A stretch of DNA of 64,000 nucleotides. Origin: Flavobacterium ovatum. GTDB taxonomy: Bacteria > Bacteroidota > Bacteroidia > Flavobacteriales > Flavobacteriaceae. A model generated the notes under the pieces. The model was not told the DNA's origin, ran no database searches, and saw only the letters and a list, made by a program, of their open reading frames with translations. Below are positions 20,047-28,527 of the stretch, piece by piece (the first letter of the stretch is position 1; each line of letters starts with the position of its first letter). Location: contig NZ_CP160035.1 in NCBI RefSeq assembly GCF_040703125.1, forward strand, positions 2,755,001-2,819,000, read 5' to 3'. Position numbers and translations under genes: made by a program.

Positions 20047-20937
20047 ATGAAAGAGAAAATTTTACTTATAGCTTTGATTCTTTGCAGTGGGACCTTTTAT
20101 GGACAAAATAAAGTAATATCCAAAACGGAAAATTCTAGAATTTTCAAGGGAACAATTCAAAGTTCTCCGGTTACAATATTTCTAGAAAACAAAGAAATAA
20201 TTGACTGTGATCGATACGATACTTTTGTAGAGGGCTGGTATTATTACGATAAATACAAAATCAAAATTCCACTAAGTGGTTTTGTGAAAGACTGGAATAT
20301 GAAGTTGTTTAATTTTGGAACTAATCATCTTAACTACTCAAAAACTTTGAGTAAACAAGCTAAAAACTCAACCATTGATAGTTTGTATTTAAAATCAAAT
20401 TATCAAGAAGCGTTACTTTTTAATCGAGGTTTATATTCAGAAGTAAAGGGGGAGAATTTGAAGGGTGTTTTTAAAACGCTTAAAAAGTCTTCCGAAATTG
20501 TAATAAACTCAGACAATATAAATATTTTACAAGAATCTGAAATTTATAAATTACCTAATTCGAAAGAGATTAATTTGTTGAAACTGTTTTCAGGTTATGG
20601 AGGCAATTCGTTTTACTCTTCAACGATTAGAAAAGATCAAAACAGAGTTGTTTTTTATTTTGAAAGTATTTCGAATCACAATGCTTGCGGTAGGTGTGGT
20701 GCAAGTGAAGGTGAGAAAGGGTATCGAGTTGTTTATTTCGACAAAAAATGGAATGTTACAGAAAAAGATGAATTCTTAATCGAAAGTTGTATTTCTTCCA
20801 TTTATGATAGCAAAATTGTAAAAAAATCAACTTCAGAAATAAAGTATAAAATTATTAATGATGGTACTTATGGCAGTAAAGTCCCTTACTATTTAGTTAT
20901 TAACAAGGTGAATTCAACTATTAGAAAAGTTTTTTAG
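20047..20937 (+). CDS. Secreted hypothetical protein
   Basis: A 296-aa protein with signal peptide KEKILLIALILCSGTFYGQ at the N-terminus. An in-frame GTG at 20020 would add nine residues ahead of the signal peptide, so the ATG at 20047 is preferred. The mature part is beta-rich with no domain I recognise. A CGRCGASEGEKGYRVVYF block near residue 217 has a CxxC pair that might bind metal or form a disulfide. It is followed by about 190 bp of spacer before the helicase gene. Confidence 0.6.
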   Translation: MKEKILLIALILCSGTFYGQNKVISKTENSRIFKGTIQSSPVTIFLENKEIIDCDRYDTFVEGWYYYDKYKIKIPLSGFVKDWNMKLFNFGTNHLNYSKTLSKQAKNSTIDSLYLKSNYQEALLFNRGLYSEVKGENLKGVFKTLKKSSEIVINSDNINILQESEIYKLPNSKEINLLKLFSGYGGNSFYSSTIRKDQNRVVFYFESISNHNACGRCGASEGEKGYRVVYFDKKWNVTEKDEFLIESCISSIYDSKIVKKSTSEIKYKIINDGTYGSKVPYYLVINKVNSTIRKVF

Positions 20938-21128
20938 TGATTTTTATACAAAATCCACCTTCCTATTAAAGCTTTTGTTGTTTGTTAATTCGAATTTATT
21001 GTACAAAATATTTGCTACTATTCGTATCATTCTTATTTAGATGTATCGTTTCATTTGGCTTTTAAAACTTTTAAAACATCCCTTTTCTTAACTCTTAAAT
21101 TCTTATTTTTGCATAAATCGAATTTTTC

Positions 21129-23462
21129 ATGCAACAATATATTTCACAACTAAACGACGCCCAACAATTACCTGTTTTGCAAAAAGAAGGCCCAATGATT
21201 ATCATTGCTGGAGCCGGTTCTGGTAAAACGCGGGTGTTGACAATTCGTATTGCTTATTTGATGAGTCAAGGAATTGATGCATTTAATATTTTGTCGTTGA
21301 CTTTTACGAACAAAGCTGCACGTGAAATGAAAGAACGTATTTCATCTATTGTGGGAGCAAGCGAGGCCAAAAACCTTTGGATGGGAACTTTCCACTCTAT
21401 TTTTGCCCGTATGTTACGTTCCGAAGCGGATAAACTAGGGTATCCTTCTAATTTTACTATTTATGATTCACAGGACTCCTTGCGAGCACTTTCGGGTATT
21501 ATTAAGGAAATGCAGCTGGATAAAGATATCTATAAGCCAAAACAGATTTTGAGCCGAATTTCGAGCTTTAAAAACAGTTTAATAACGGTAAAAGCATATT
21601 TTAACGATCCAGATTTACAAGAAGCCGATGCGATGGCAAAAAAACCTCGTATGGGGGAAATATATAGAAATTATGTAGACCGTTGCTTCAAATCGGGTGC
21701 GATGGATTTTGATGATTTGTTGTTGAAAACCAACGAATTGCTAACCCGTTTTCCAGAAGTTTTGGCTAAATATCAAAATCGTTTTCGATACATAATGGTA
21801 GATGAGTACCAAGATACAAATCACTCGCAGTATTTAATTGTAAGAGCTTTGTCTGATAAGTTTCAAAATATTTGTGTGGTTGGTGATGATGCTCAAAGTA
21901 TATATGCTTTTCGTGGTGCGAACATCAATAATATTTTGAATTTTCAAAAAGATTATGAAGGTGTACAAATGTATCGTCTGGAGCAAAATTACCGTTCAAC
22001 TAAAAACATTGTAGAAGCGGCTAATACGATTATTGATAAAAATAAAGTAAAACTCGATAAAATTGTTTGGACAGCCAATGATTTTGGTCCCAAGATAAAA
22101 GTACACCGCAGCATGACCGATGCGGAGGAAGGTCGATTTGTAGCAAGTACTATTTTTGAACAAAAAATGCAAAACCAACTGCATAATGGTGCTTTCGCTA
22201 TTTTGTATCGCACCAATGCACAATCCCGTGCGATGGAGGATGCGCTTCGAAAAAGAGATATACCGTACCGTATTTATGGTGGTTTATCTTTTTATCAAAG
22301 AAAAGAAATCAAAGATGTGCTTTGTTATTTGCGATTGGTTATTAATCCAAAAGACGAAGAAGCTTTGGTACGTGTGATTAATTATCCTGCTAGGGGAATT
22401 GGAGATACAACCGTTGAAAAATTGACTGTTGCTGCCAATCACTACAAGCGTTCGATTTTTGAAATCATGAAGAATATTGATAAAATCGATTTGAAACTGA
22501 ACAATGGAACCAAGCAAAAATTGAAAGATTTTGTTTTGATGATTCGTAGTTTTCAAGTGATTAATGAGAACCAAGATGCTTTTTACCTGACGGATCATGT
22601 CGCCAAAAAATCAGGTTTGGTACAGGAATTAAAAAAAGACGCCACTCCGGAAGGAATGTTGCGTATTCAGAATATAGAAGAACTACTTAATGGTATCAAG
22701 GATTTTACCGAAGGGCAAAAAGAAATTGATGGAGCTAGAGGTTCATTAGAAGAATTCATGGAAGATGTTGCTTTGGCTACTGACTTAGATAAGGATACTT
22801 CTGATCAAGACCGAGTAGGTTTGATGACGATTCACTTGGCTAAAGGCTTAGAATTCCCTCACGTATTTGTGGTAGGGATGGAAGAAGATTTATTTCCATC
22901 CGCTATGAGTATGAGTACTCGTAGCGAATTAGAAGAAGAGCGTCGTTTGTTTTACGTTGCTTTGACACGTGCAGAGCATCAAGCGTATTTGACCTACGCT
23001 CAATCGCGCTACCGCTGGGGAAAATTGACAGATTGCGAACCGTCTCGTTTTATAGAGGAAATTGATAGCCAATATCTAGAATACCTCACGCCAGCTGAAA
23101 GTAATTACCGTTACCAATCCACCATTGATAAAGATATTTTTGATGATGTGGATAAATCTAAATTTAGAATGTCTAAACCTTTAAATGGTGTTCCGCCAAA
23201 ACCGGCTTCACCAAATGATCCGAAGTCAGAAATGAATGTTCGGAAACTAAAACCTGTTTCTAGTAATGGATCATCTACAAAGGCTAATTTGTTCGACAAC
23301 CAGTTAACTATTGGTAATGTAGTGATGCATGAACGTTTTGGTAAAGGGCAAGTGTTGAATATAGAAGGCGTAGGGGGAGATAAAAAAGCCGAAATCAAAT
23401 TTGAAGTAGGGGGGATTAAAAAATTGTTGTTGCGTTTTGCGAAGTTGGATATTATTGGGTAA
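21129..23462 (+). CDS. UvrD/PcrA-type superfamily 1 DNA helicase
   Basis: A 777-aa 3'-5' helicase for repair and replication-conflict processing. SF1A motifs appear in order: Q motif LNDAQQLPV, Walker A AGAGSGKTRVLT near residues 28-39, motif Ib TFTNKAAREMKER, motif II VDEYQDTNHSQ near 226-236, motif III GDDAQSIYAFRGA, motif IV LEQNYRS, motif V MTIHLAKGLEFPHVFVVG near 565-582, and motif VI YVALTRAEH. The C-terminus has a Tudor-like domain (IGNVVMHERFGKGQVLNIEG), as in PcrA/UvrD. A -7-like TATTTTTG lies at 21104-21111 without a matching TTG. Confidence 0.95.
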   Translation: MQQYISQLNDAQQLPVLQKEGPMIIIAGAGSGKTRVLTIRIAYLMSQGIDAFNILSLTFTNKAAREMKERISSIVGASEAKNLWMGTFHSIFARMLRSEADKLGYPSNFTIYDSQDSLRALSGIIKEMQLDKDIYKPKQILSRISSFKNSLITVKAYFNDPDLQEADAMAKKPRMGEIYRNYVDRCFKSGAMDFDDLLLKTNELLTRFPEVLAKYQNRFRYIMVDEYQDTNHSQYLIVRALSDKFQNICVVGDDAQSIYAFRGANINNILNFQKDYEGVQMYRLEQNYRSTKNIVEAANTIIDKNKVKLDKIVWTANDFGPKIKVHRSMTDAEEGRFVASTIFEQKMQNQLHNGAFAILYRTNAQSRAMEDALRKRDIPYRIYGGLSFYQRKEIKDVLCYLRLVINPKDEEALVRVINYPARGIGDTTVEKLTVAANHYKRSIFEIMKNIDKIDLKLNNGTKQKLKDFVLMIRSFQVINENQDAFYLTDHVAKKSGLVQELKKDATPEGMLRIQNIEELLNGIKDFTEGQKEIDGARGSLEEFMEDVALATDLDKDTSDQDRVGLMTIHLAKGLEFPHVFVVGMEEDLFPSAMSMSTRSELEEERRLFYVALTRAEHQAYLTYAQSRYRWGKLTDCEPSRFIEEIDSQYLEYLTPAESNYRYQSTIDKDIFDDVDKSKFRMSKPLNGVPPKPASPNDPKSEMNVRKLKPVSSNGSSTKANLFDNQLTIGNVVMHERFGKGQVLNIEGVGGDKKAEIKFEVGGIKKLLLRFAKLDIIG

Positions 23463-23530
23463 TTAAGTATTTGTTTTTGAGTGTCTTAATTCTTAGTAAA
23501 TACTAGATGTAGTTAAAATCAATTAAAATA

Positions 23531-23881
23531 ATGGCTTACGACGAAATTTTATCATTACGGATTCAGAAACAATTACTCGAAAAACAAATTGACTTTATTG
23601 AAAAGAAAATGTTTGGAGGCAATGCATTTATGATTGCTGATAAAATGTGCATTGGAGTAATGAAAGACGAAATGATGTTGCGTGTGATGGATGAGTTTTA
23701 TGAATCTTTACTAGAAGAAAACCATGTAAAACCTATGACTTTTACCGGTAGAAGCATGAAAAACTTCCTGTTTATAGAGCCTGAAGCATACATAAACGAA
23801 ACGCAATTGGCTAGATGGATTAAATTAGCGATTGATTTTGGGAATAGAGGAGTGGTAAAAACGAAAATGAAGAAAAAATAA
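23531..23881 (+). CDS. TfoX N-terminal domain protein
   Basis: A 116-aa protein that is essentially one TfoX_N domain: KKMFGGNAFMIADKMCIGVM near residues 26-45, then the middle FTGRSMKNFLFIEPE and C-terminal RWIKLAIDFG. Full TfoX regulates competence in gammaproteobacteria. Stand-alone TfoX_N proteins are common in Bacteroidota and of unknown role. It is 50 bp upstream of the Sua5-like gene and may be co-transcribed with it. Confidence 0.85.
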   Translation: MAYDEILSLRIQKQLLEKQIDFIEKKMFGGNAFMIADKMCIGVMKDEMMLRVMDEFYESLLEENHVKPMTFTGRSMKNFLFIEPEAYINETQLARWIKLAIDFGNRGVVKTKMKKK

Positions 23882-23928
23882 TAGTTTCCTGTTGTACAAC
23901 TTGAAACCTAAAACCTGAAACAAAAAAG

Positions 23929-24549
23929 ATGGCAGAATTCATTAAAATATACGAAGACAAACCTAACGAAGCAGCAATTGCCAAAGTGGTTAAGGTGTTA
24001 CAAGCAGGTGGGTTGGTGATTTATCCCACAGATACAGTATATGGTTTGGGTTGTGATATTACCAACAGTAAAGCCCTTGAAAAAATTGCACGTATCAAAG
24101 GGGTAAAATTGGATAAAGCAAAATTTTCATTTATCTGTCATGACTTGAGTAATCTATCTGATTATGTTCGGCAAATTGATACGGCTACTTTCAAGATTTT
24201 GAAACGAGCTTTGCCTGGGCCTTATACTTTTATTTTACCTGGAAATAATAATTTACCAAAAGAATTTAAGAAGAAAACGACAGTTGGTATTCGTGTTCCG
24301 GAAAATAATATTGTACTTGAAATTGTACGAGTATTGGGGAATCCAATTGTCACAACCTCTATTCGTGATGAAGATGATGTTGTGGAATATACGACTGATC
24401 CAGAATTAATTTTTGAAAAATGGCAAAATCTTGTCGACTTGGTTATTGATGGTGGTTATGGAGATAATGTAGGTTCTACTATTATCGACTTGTCTGAACA
24501 TGAGCCTGTTGTGATAAGAGAAGGTAAAGGGAGTTTAGATGTCTTGTAG
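23929..24549 (+). CDS. L-threonylcarbamoyladenylate synthase (Sua5/YciO/YrdC family)
   Basis: A 206-aa YrdC-fold protein. The family motif GGLVIYPTDTVYGLGCDI is near residues 27-44 and KRALPGPYTFILPG near 92-105. VGIRVPENN and the C-terminal GSTIIDLS are also typical. TsaC/Sua5 makes threonylcarbamoyl-AMP for tRNA t6A37. The sequence reads more like the YciO/YrdC branch with no extra Sua5 domain, so the exact activity is likely but not certain. A bidirectional terminator separates it from the convergent OmpA gene. Confidence 0.85.
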   Translation: MAEFIKIYEDKPNEAAIAKVVKVLQAGGLVIYPTDTVYGLGCDITNSKALEKIARIKGVKLDKAKFSFICHDLSNLSDYVRQIDTATFKILKRALPGPYTFILPGNNNLPKEFKKKTTVGIRVPENNIVLEIVRVLGNPIVTTSIRDEDDVVEYTTDPELIFEKWQNLVDLVIDGGYGDNVGSTIIDLSEHEPVVIREGKGSLDVL

Positions 24550-24650
24550 AATAAATTATGAATTATAAGTTAAGAGTTATAAGTTGTGCGTATCAATTAT
24601 AACTTTTAAAATTGTGTAGTTAGTGAAATACTATCAAATTTCACATAAAA

Positions 24651-24679
24651 AAAACGTCCCGAATTACTCGGGACGTTTT
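24651..24679. terminator. Bidirectional terminator between sua5-like and ompA-like genes
   Basis: Twelve-base arms AAAACGTCCCGA (24651-24662) and TCGGGACGTTTT (24668-24679) have a 5-base loop. The A-run and T-run on both sides serve the two convergent genes. Confidence 0.9.
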
Positions 24680-24716
24680 CTATTAAGTACTAAGTTTAGT
24701 TACTTCTAACTAAATC

Positions 24717-25553
24717 TTATTTTCCTTGTTGTTTTTTCATTTCTTTTTCGATCATATCGTAGAATTGATCAATTTTAGGCAATACGATGATACGAGTTCT
24801 ACGGTTACGAGCTCTGTTTTCAGCTGAATCGTTTGAAACTAAAGGAACATAAGAACTTCTACCTGCAGCGATTAATTGCTCTGGTTTAACTCCTAATTGA
24901 TTCGTTAATACACGGATGATAGAAGTAGAACGTTTTACACTTAAATCCCAATTGTCTAGTAACACACCGTTTCCAACATAAGGAACGCTATCTGTGTGAC
25001 CTTCAACCATACATTCAAAATCTGGTTTGTCGTTAACTACTTTAGCCACTTTAGCTAAAACTCCTTTTGCTTTATCGCTTACTTCATAGCTGCCGCTTTT
25101 GAATAACAATTTATCAGCAATAGAGATGTAAACGACACCTTTTTCAACATTGATTTCAATATCTGGATCAGAGATTCCAACTGAGCTTTTCAAGCTAGAT
25201 ACAAGTGCAAGAGTTACACTGTCTTTTCTTGTCATAGCATCCTGTAATCTTGTGATTCTTAAATCTTTTTCTTTTAAGCTTTCTAAAGATTTCTCTAAGT
25301 TTTCAGCCCCTTTTGATGTTAACATCGTTAAGTTCTTAGAAGTAGTGATTAAAGTTTCATTATGATCCCTCAAGCCATCTACTCTTGCTGCAAGACCAGC
25401 TTTTTCTTCAAGACAACTGTTTAATTTTACAGTACAAGTATTTAATAAGTCTTGTGTTTCTTTGTTTCTACTTTCTAGTTCTTGGTATTTCTTTTTGGAT
25501 ACACAAGAAGTCAAAAGAGTTAATACTGATAATGCGACTACGATTTTTTTCAT
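24717..25553 (-). CDS. OmpA-family lipoprotein
   Basis: A 278-aa outer-membrane lipoprotein with lipobox LLTSC at residue 17. A coiled-coil region follows (residues 20-125, many Glu/Lys/Leu), then a C-terminal OmpA/Pal peptidoglycan-binding domain: LLFKSGSYEVSDKAKGVL near 147-164, VEGHTDSVPY near 181-190, and NRARNRRTRIIVLPK near 245-259, with the Asp and Arg that bind diaminopimelate. It anchors the outer membrane to peptidoglycan, like other flavobacterial OmpA proteins. It is monocistronic by context. Confidence 0.92.
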   Translation of the reverse strand: MKKIVVALSVLTLLTSCVSKKKYQELESRNKETQDLLNTCTVKLNSCLEEKAGLAARVDGLRDHNETLITTSKNLTMLTSKGAENLEKSLESLKEKDLRITRLQDAMTRKDSVTLALVSSLKSSVGISDPDIEINVEKGVVYISIADKLLFKSGSYEVSDKAKGVLAKVAKVVNDKPDFECMVEGHTDSVPYVGNGVLLDNWDLSVKRSTSIIRVLTNQLGVKPEQLIAAGRSSYVPLVSNDSAENRARNRRTRIIVLPKIDQFYDMIEKEMKKQQGK

Positions 25554-25627
25554 AAATTCATTAATTAGGTTTGGATTACAAATTTAGTTCTTAAAGTTCA
25601 AAACAGACTTATAAAGTACTGTTAATT

Positions 25628-26614
25628 TTAGTTAACAAATACCTTGCCACTGTTAACATAATACGTGTAGACTATTGACCTTTCTTTAAAGTAGTTTGAA
25701 CGTTGTGACGAAGCTCTTTTTTTGTAATTAATTATAAATGAGCTATAAAAGCTAAAATGAGCTTGTAAAATAGCCCTAAAATGTTTCCATTTCCCTTCTG
25801 AAATAAATTTTAATCCTGCAACTCCGTCCAGAATCATTCTGGAAAAAAGAATTGGAAAAACTGATTTTGAGGGTAAGTTTTTTACCAACATGAACAAGGA
25901 ATTTCTGAAATTGAGATAGGTTTTCTTGGGATTCCCTTGGTCTAATGTTGCACCGCCTACGTGATATACTGTAGATTTTGAATTATATTTAATCATAAAA
26001 CCTTTGTTGATGATGCGCCAACACAAATCGATTTCCTCTTGATGCGCAAAAAAATCATCGTCGAATCCTTTTAATTCGTTATAAACATTGGCACGAATGA
26101 AAAAGCATGCTCCTGATGCCCAGAATATTTCTTTTTCGTCATTGTATTGACCATTGTCTTTTTCGATTGTTTCAAAAATACGTCCTCGGCAATACGGATA
26201 ACCATATTTATCTATGAAACCTCCAGCTGCACCAGCATATTCAAAATATTCTTTGTTTTTGAAATCTAAAATTTTGGGCTGAATTACAGCAGTTTTCGGT
26301 TCTTTTTCAAAAGTTTTAATGATGGGCTGTAGCCAATTTTCGGTTACTTCAATATCGGAGTTTACCAAAGCGTAAACATCGGCTTCGATATGTTTTAAGG
26401 CTTCGTTATAACCTTGAGCAAAACCGTAGTTTTTTTTGTTTAATACAATTTTCACGTTTGGAAAATGCTCCTTTATATAAGGTATAGAGTTATCTGTAGA
26501 AGCATTATCTGCTACATATATAGTGGCTTCGGGCGAATATTGTATCACTGAAGGTAAAAACTGCTGGAGTAATGCGACTCCATTCCAGTTGAGGATAACG
26601 ACTGCTATTTTCAT
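25628..26614 (-). CDS. Family 2 glycosyltransferase
   Basis: A 328-aa GT2 protein. The N-terminal GT-A fold begins IAVVILNWNGVALLQQFLPSV. VADNASTDNSIPY is near residues 34-46 and the DxD-like AEVYALVNSDIEVT region is near 80-95. The acceptor-side motif FFAHQEEIDLCWR is near 190-202. This layout fits rhamnosyl- or related transferases for surface polysaccharides. The donor and acceptor are not shown. Its start overlaps the upstream HsdR_N-like gene by 4 bp, so translation may be coupled. Confidence 0.9.
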   Translation of the reverse strand: MKIAVVILNWNGVALLQQFLPSVIQYSPEATIYVADNASTDNSIPYIKEHFPNVKIVLNKKNYGFAQGYNEALKHIEADVYALVNSDIEVTENWLQPIIKTFEKEPKTAVIQPKILDFKNKEYFEYAGAAGGFIDKYGYPYCRGRIFETIEKDNGQYNDEKEIFWASGACFFIRANVYNELKGFDDDFFAHQEEIDLCWRIINKGFMIKYNSKSTVYHVGGATLDQGNPKKTYLNFRNSLFMLVKNLPSKSVFPILFSRMILDGVAGLKFISEGKWKHFRAILQAHFSFYSSFIINYKKRASSQRSNYFKERSIVYTYYVNSGKVFVN

Positions 26615-27063
26615 TTTTTAATTGAGTATTGTGGTAAATCGGGTAGAAAATCGAATTTCTCATTTTCATAATCCATTTGGCAAAAGTAGTGATTCAAACC
26701 ATTGGTTACCATTAAATATTCGGCATTCATGGTCATGTTATAACGGGCTATTTGGTCAAAAACTCCTTGGGTAATTTTTACTTCAGGTGCTTTACATTCG
26801 ACTAAAATGTAAATAGTACCATCAGAATTATAGACGACTGCATCGTATCTTTTTCTTAAACCGTTTACTTTTAATACTTTTTCAACATTGATTAAGGATT
26901 TCGGAATCTGTTTTTCTTCTAATAAAAAACGTACTACGTGCTGACGAACCCATTCTTCGGGAGTAAGGATGATGAATTTTTTCCTGATTTCATCAAAGAT
27001 AGACACTTTATTTTCGCTATTTTTGAATCGAAATGTATAAGTAGGGAATTGTAGCTTTTGCAT
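26611..27063 (-). CDS. HsdR_N-type nuclease-fold protein
   Basis: A 150-aa protein resembling the stand-alone type I restriction enzyme R N-terminal (HSDR_N_2) family common in Bacteroidota. Visible features are TPEEWVRQHVVRFLLEE near residues 34-50, the PD-(D/E)XK-like RYDAVVYNSDGTIYILVECKAP near 72-93 (Asp ... Glu-Cys-Lys), and QIARYNMTMNAEYLMVTNG near 102-120. It has no helicase or DNA-specificity partner here. Its last bases overlap the glycosyltransferase start, an odd pairing. The fold is likely; the role is unknown. Confidence 0.8.
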   Translation of the reverse strand: MQKLQFPTYTFRFKNSENKVSIFDEIRKKFIILTPEEWVRQHVVRFLLEEKQIPKSLINVEKVLKVNGLRKRYDAVVYNSDGTIYILVECKAPEVKITQGVFDQIARYNMTMNAEYLMVTNGLNHYFCQMDYENEKFDFLPDLPQYSIKK

Positions 27064-27164
27064 GGCGCAAAAATATATAATATTGTTTAAAGTTTGAAGT
27101 TTAAAGTTGTTTTGATTGTTCAGCGACTTTAAACCTTAAACCTTTAAATTTTGAACATTAAAAA

Positions 27165-28169
27165 ATGGACGAAGTAATAAAAATTGTAAATGATATCAAG
27201 GCTGGAAATATAAAACCGATTTATTTTTTGATGGGCGAAGAGGCTTATTATATTGATAAATTATCGGATTATATCGAAGATACTGTTTTGACCGAGGAGG
27301 AAAAAGGGTTTAATCAAACGGTTTTGTATGGTCGTGACGTGACGATTGAAGATATTGTTTCGACTGCGAAACGTTACCCAATGATGGCAGACAGACAAGT
27401 CGTAATCGTGAAAGAAGCACAGGAATTGGCGCGTACAATTGATAAAATTGAGGCCTATGCAGAGAATCCGATGCCATCGACTGTTTTGGTTTTTGCCTAC
27501 AAATACAAAACGCTCGATAAACGTAAAAAAGTGACTAAAACCTTGGCCAAAAATGGTTTGGTGTATGAAAGTAAAAAACTGTACGAGAACCAAGTTGGGG
27601 ATTGGATAAAGCGAGTTTTGGCAGGTAAAAAGTATGCAATTGAACCAAAAGCAACGGCGATGTTGGTAGAGTTTTTAGGGACGGATTTGAGTAAAATTAA
27701 TAACGAACTGGAAAAACTGAAGGTGATTTTACCAAAAGGAAGCACGATTACGGCGCATGATATTGAAGAAAATATTGGTTTTAGTAAAGACTTTAATGTG
27801 TTCGAATTGCGAAAAGCAATTGGAGAACGCAACCAATTGAAAGCCTACAAAATTGCAGAAAATTTTGCTCAAAACCCAAAAGACAATCCGATGGTGATGA
27901 CAACGGGATTGGTATTTGGATTTTTTGTGCAATTATTGAAATATCATGGTGCTAAGGATAAAAATCCAGCAAAAGTTGCGGGATTGATTGGAGTGAATCC
28001 GTATTTTATGAAGGAGTATGATGTGGCAATAAAAAATTATCCGATGCGAAAGGTGAGTCAGATTATCGCCTCTTTGCGAGAAATTGACGTAAAAAGTAAG
28101 GGAGTTGGGGCAAATGCGCTCTCAAATGGAGATTTATTAAAAGAAATGCTCTATAAGATTTTTAATTAG
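27165..28169 (+). CDS. holA: DNA polymerase III delta subunit
   Basis: HolA is the clamp-opening subunit of the clamp loader. The 334-aa protein shows YFLMGEEAYYIDKLSDYI near residues 20-37, FNQTVLYGRDVT, MMADRQVVIVKEAQEL near 74-89, and FLGTDLSKINNELEKL near 167-182. These are the usual DnaX-like AAA+ fold positions without Walker A. It is divergent from the HsdR_N-like gene and precedes the small membrane protein by 45 bp. Confidence 0.93.
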   Translation: MDEVIKIVNDIKAGNIKPIYFLMGEEAYYIDKLSDYIEDTVLTEEEKGFNQTVLYGRDVTIEDIVSTAKRYPMMADRQVVIVKEAQELARTIDKIEAYAENPMPSTVLVFAYKYKTLDKRKKVTKTLAKNGLVYESKKLYENQVGDWIKRVLAGKKYAIEPKATAMLVEFLGTDLSKINNELEKLKVILPKGSTITAHDIEENIGFSKDFNVFELRKAIGERNQLKAYKIAENFAQNPKDNPMVMTTGLVFGFFVQLLKYHGAKDKNPAKVAGLIGVNPYFMKEYDVAIKNYPMRKVSQIIASLREIDVKSKGVGANALSNGDLLKEMLYKIFN

Positions 28170-28214
28170 GGCTAAAAATTGACGATATTTGTCGTTTAAT
28201 AAATACCGCTATTT

Positions 28215-28397
28215 ATGTCAATGAATAAAAATACGATTTTGGGGTGGGCCACTTTCATCATGATGATGATGGGATTCTTGTTGATTGGTCTTGGTGCTTT
28301 TCGATACGATGATGTCGCAGGATGGGGATTTGCAGCCGTTGGCGTTGGATTTTTGGCCATTTCATGGGTTTTTAATTCATTGAATGGGAGGCTGTGA
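28215..28397 (+). CDS. Small two-helix membrane protein (CAL67264-like)
   Basis: A 60-aa protein with two hydrophobic segments (GWATFIMMMMGFLLIGLGAF near residues 9-28 and GWGFAAVGVGFLAISWVF near 36-53). It looks like the short CAL67264-type membrane protein family of Flavobacteriia, whose function is unknown. The ATG used is in-frame with all conserved-looking residues. It lies between holA and ettA on the same strand. Confidence 0.7.
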   Translation: MSMNKNTILGWATFIMMMMGFLLIGLGAFRYDDVAGWGFAAVGVGFLAISWVFNSLNGRL

Positions 28398-28432
28398 TTT
28401 GTTGTTTAACAAAGGAACAGATAAAAAATACA

Positions 28433-28490
28433 GCCACGAATTACACGGATTTATTTTAATTAATTTGTGGGAATTTGTGTAATTCGTGGC
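28433..28490. repeat. Intergenic inverted repeat before ettA
   Basis: GCCACGAATTACAC at 28433-28446 pairs with GTGTAATTCGTGGC at 28477-28490, with a 30-nt loop. The word is a frequent flavobacterial spacer element. It may act as a weak terminator for the 28215 gene. The in-frame GTG at 28486 lies in its right arm. Confidence 0.6.
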
Positions 28491-28527
28491 AAAGAAAAAT
28501 AATAATAATAAAACAATAAACAATACT

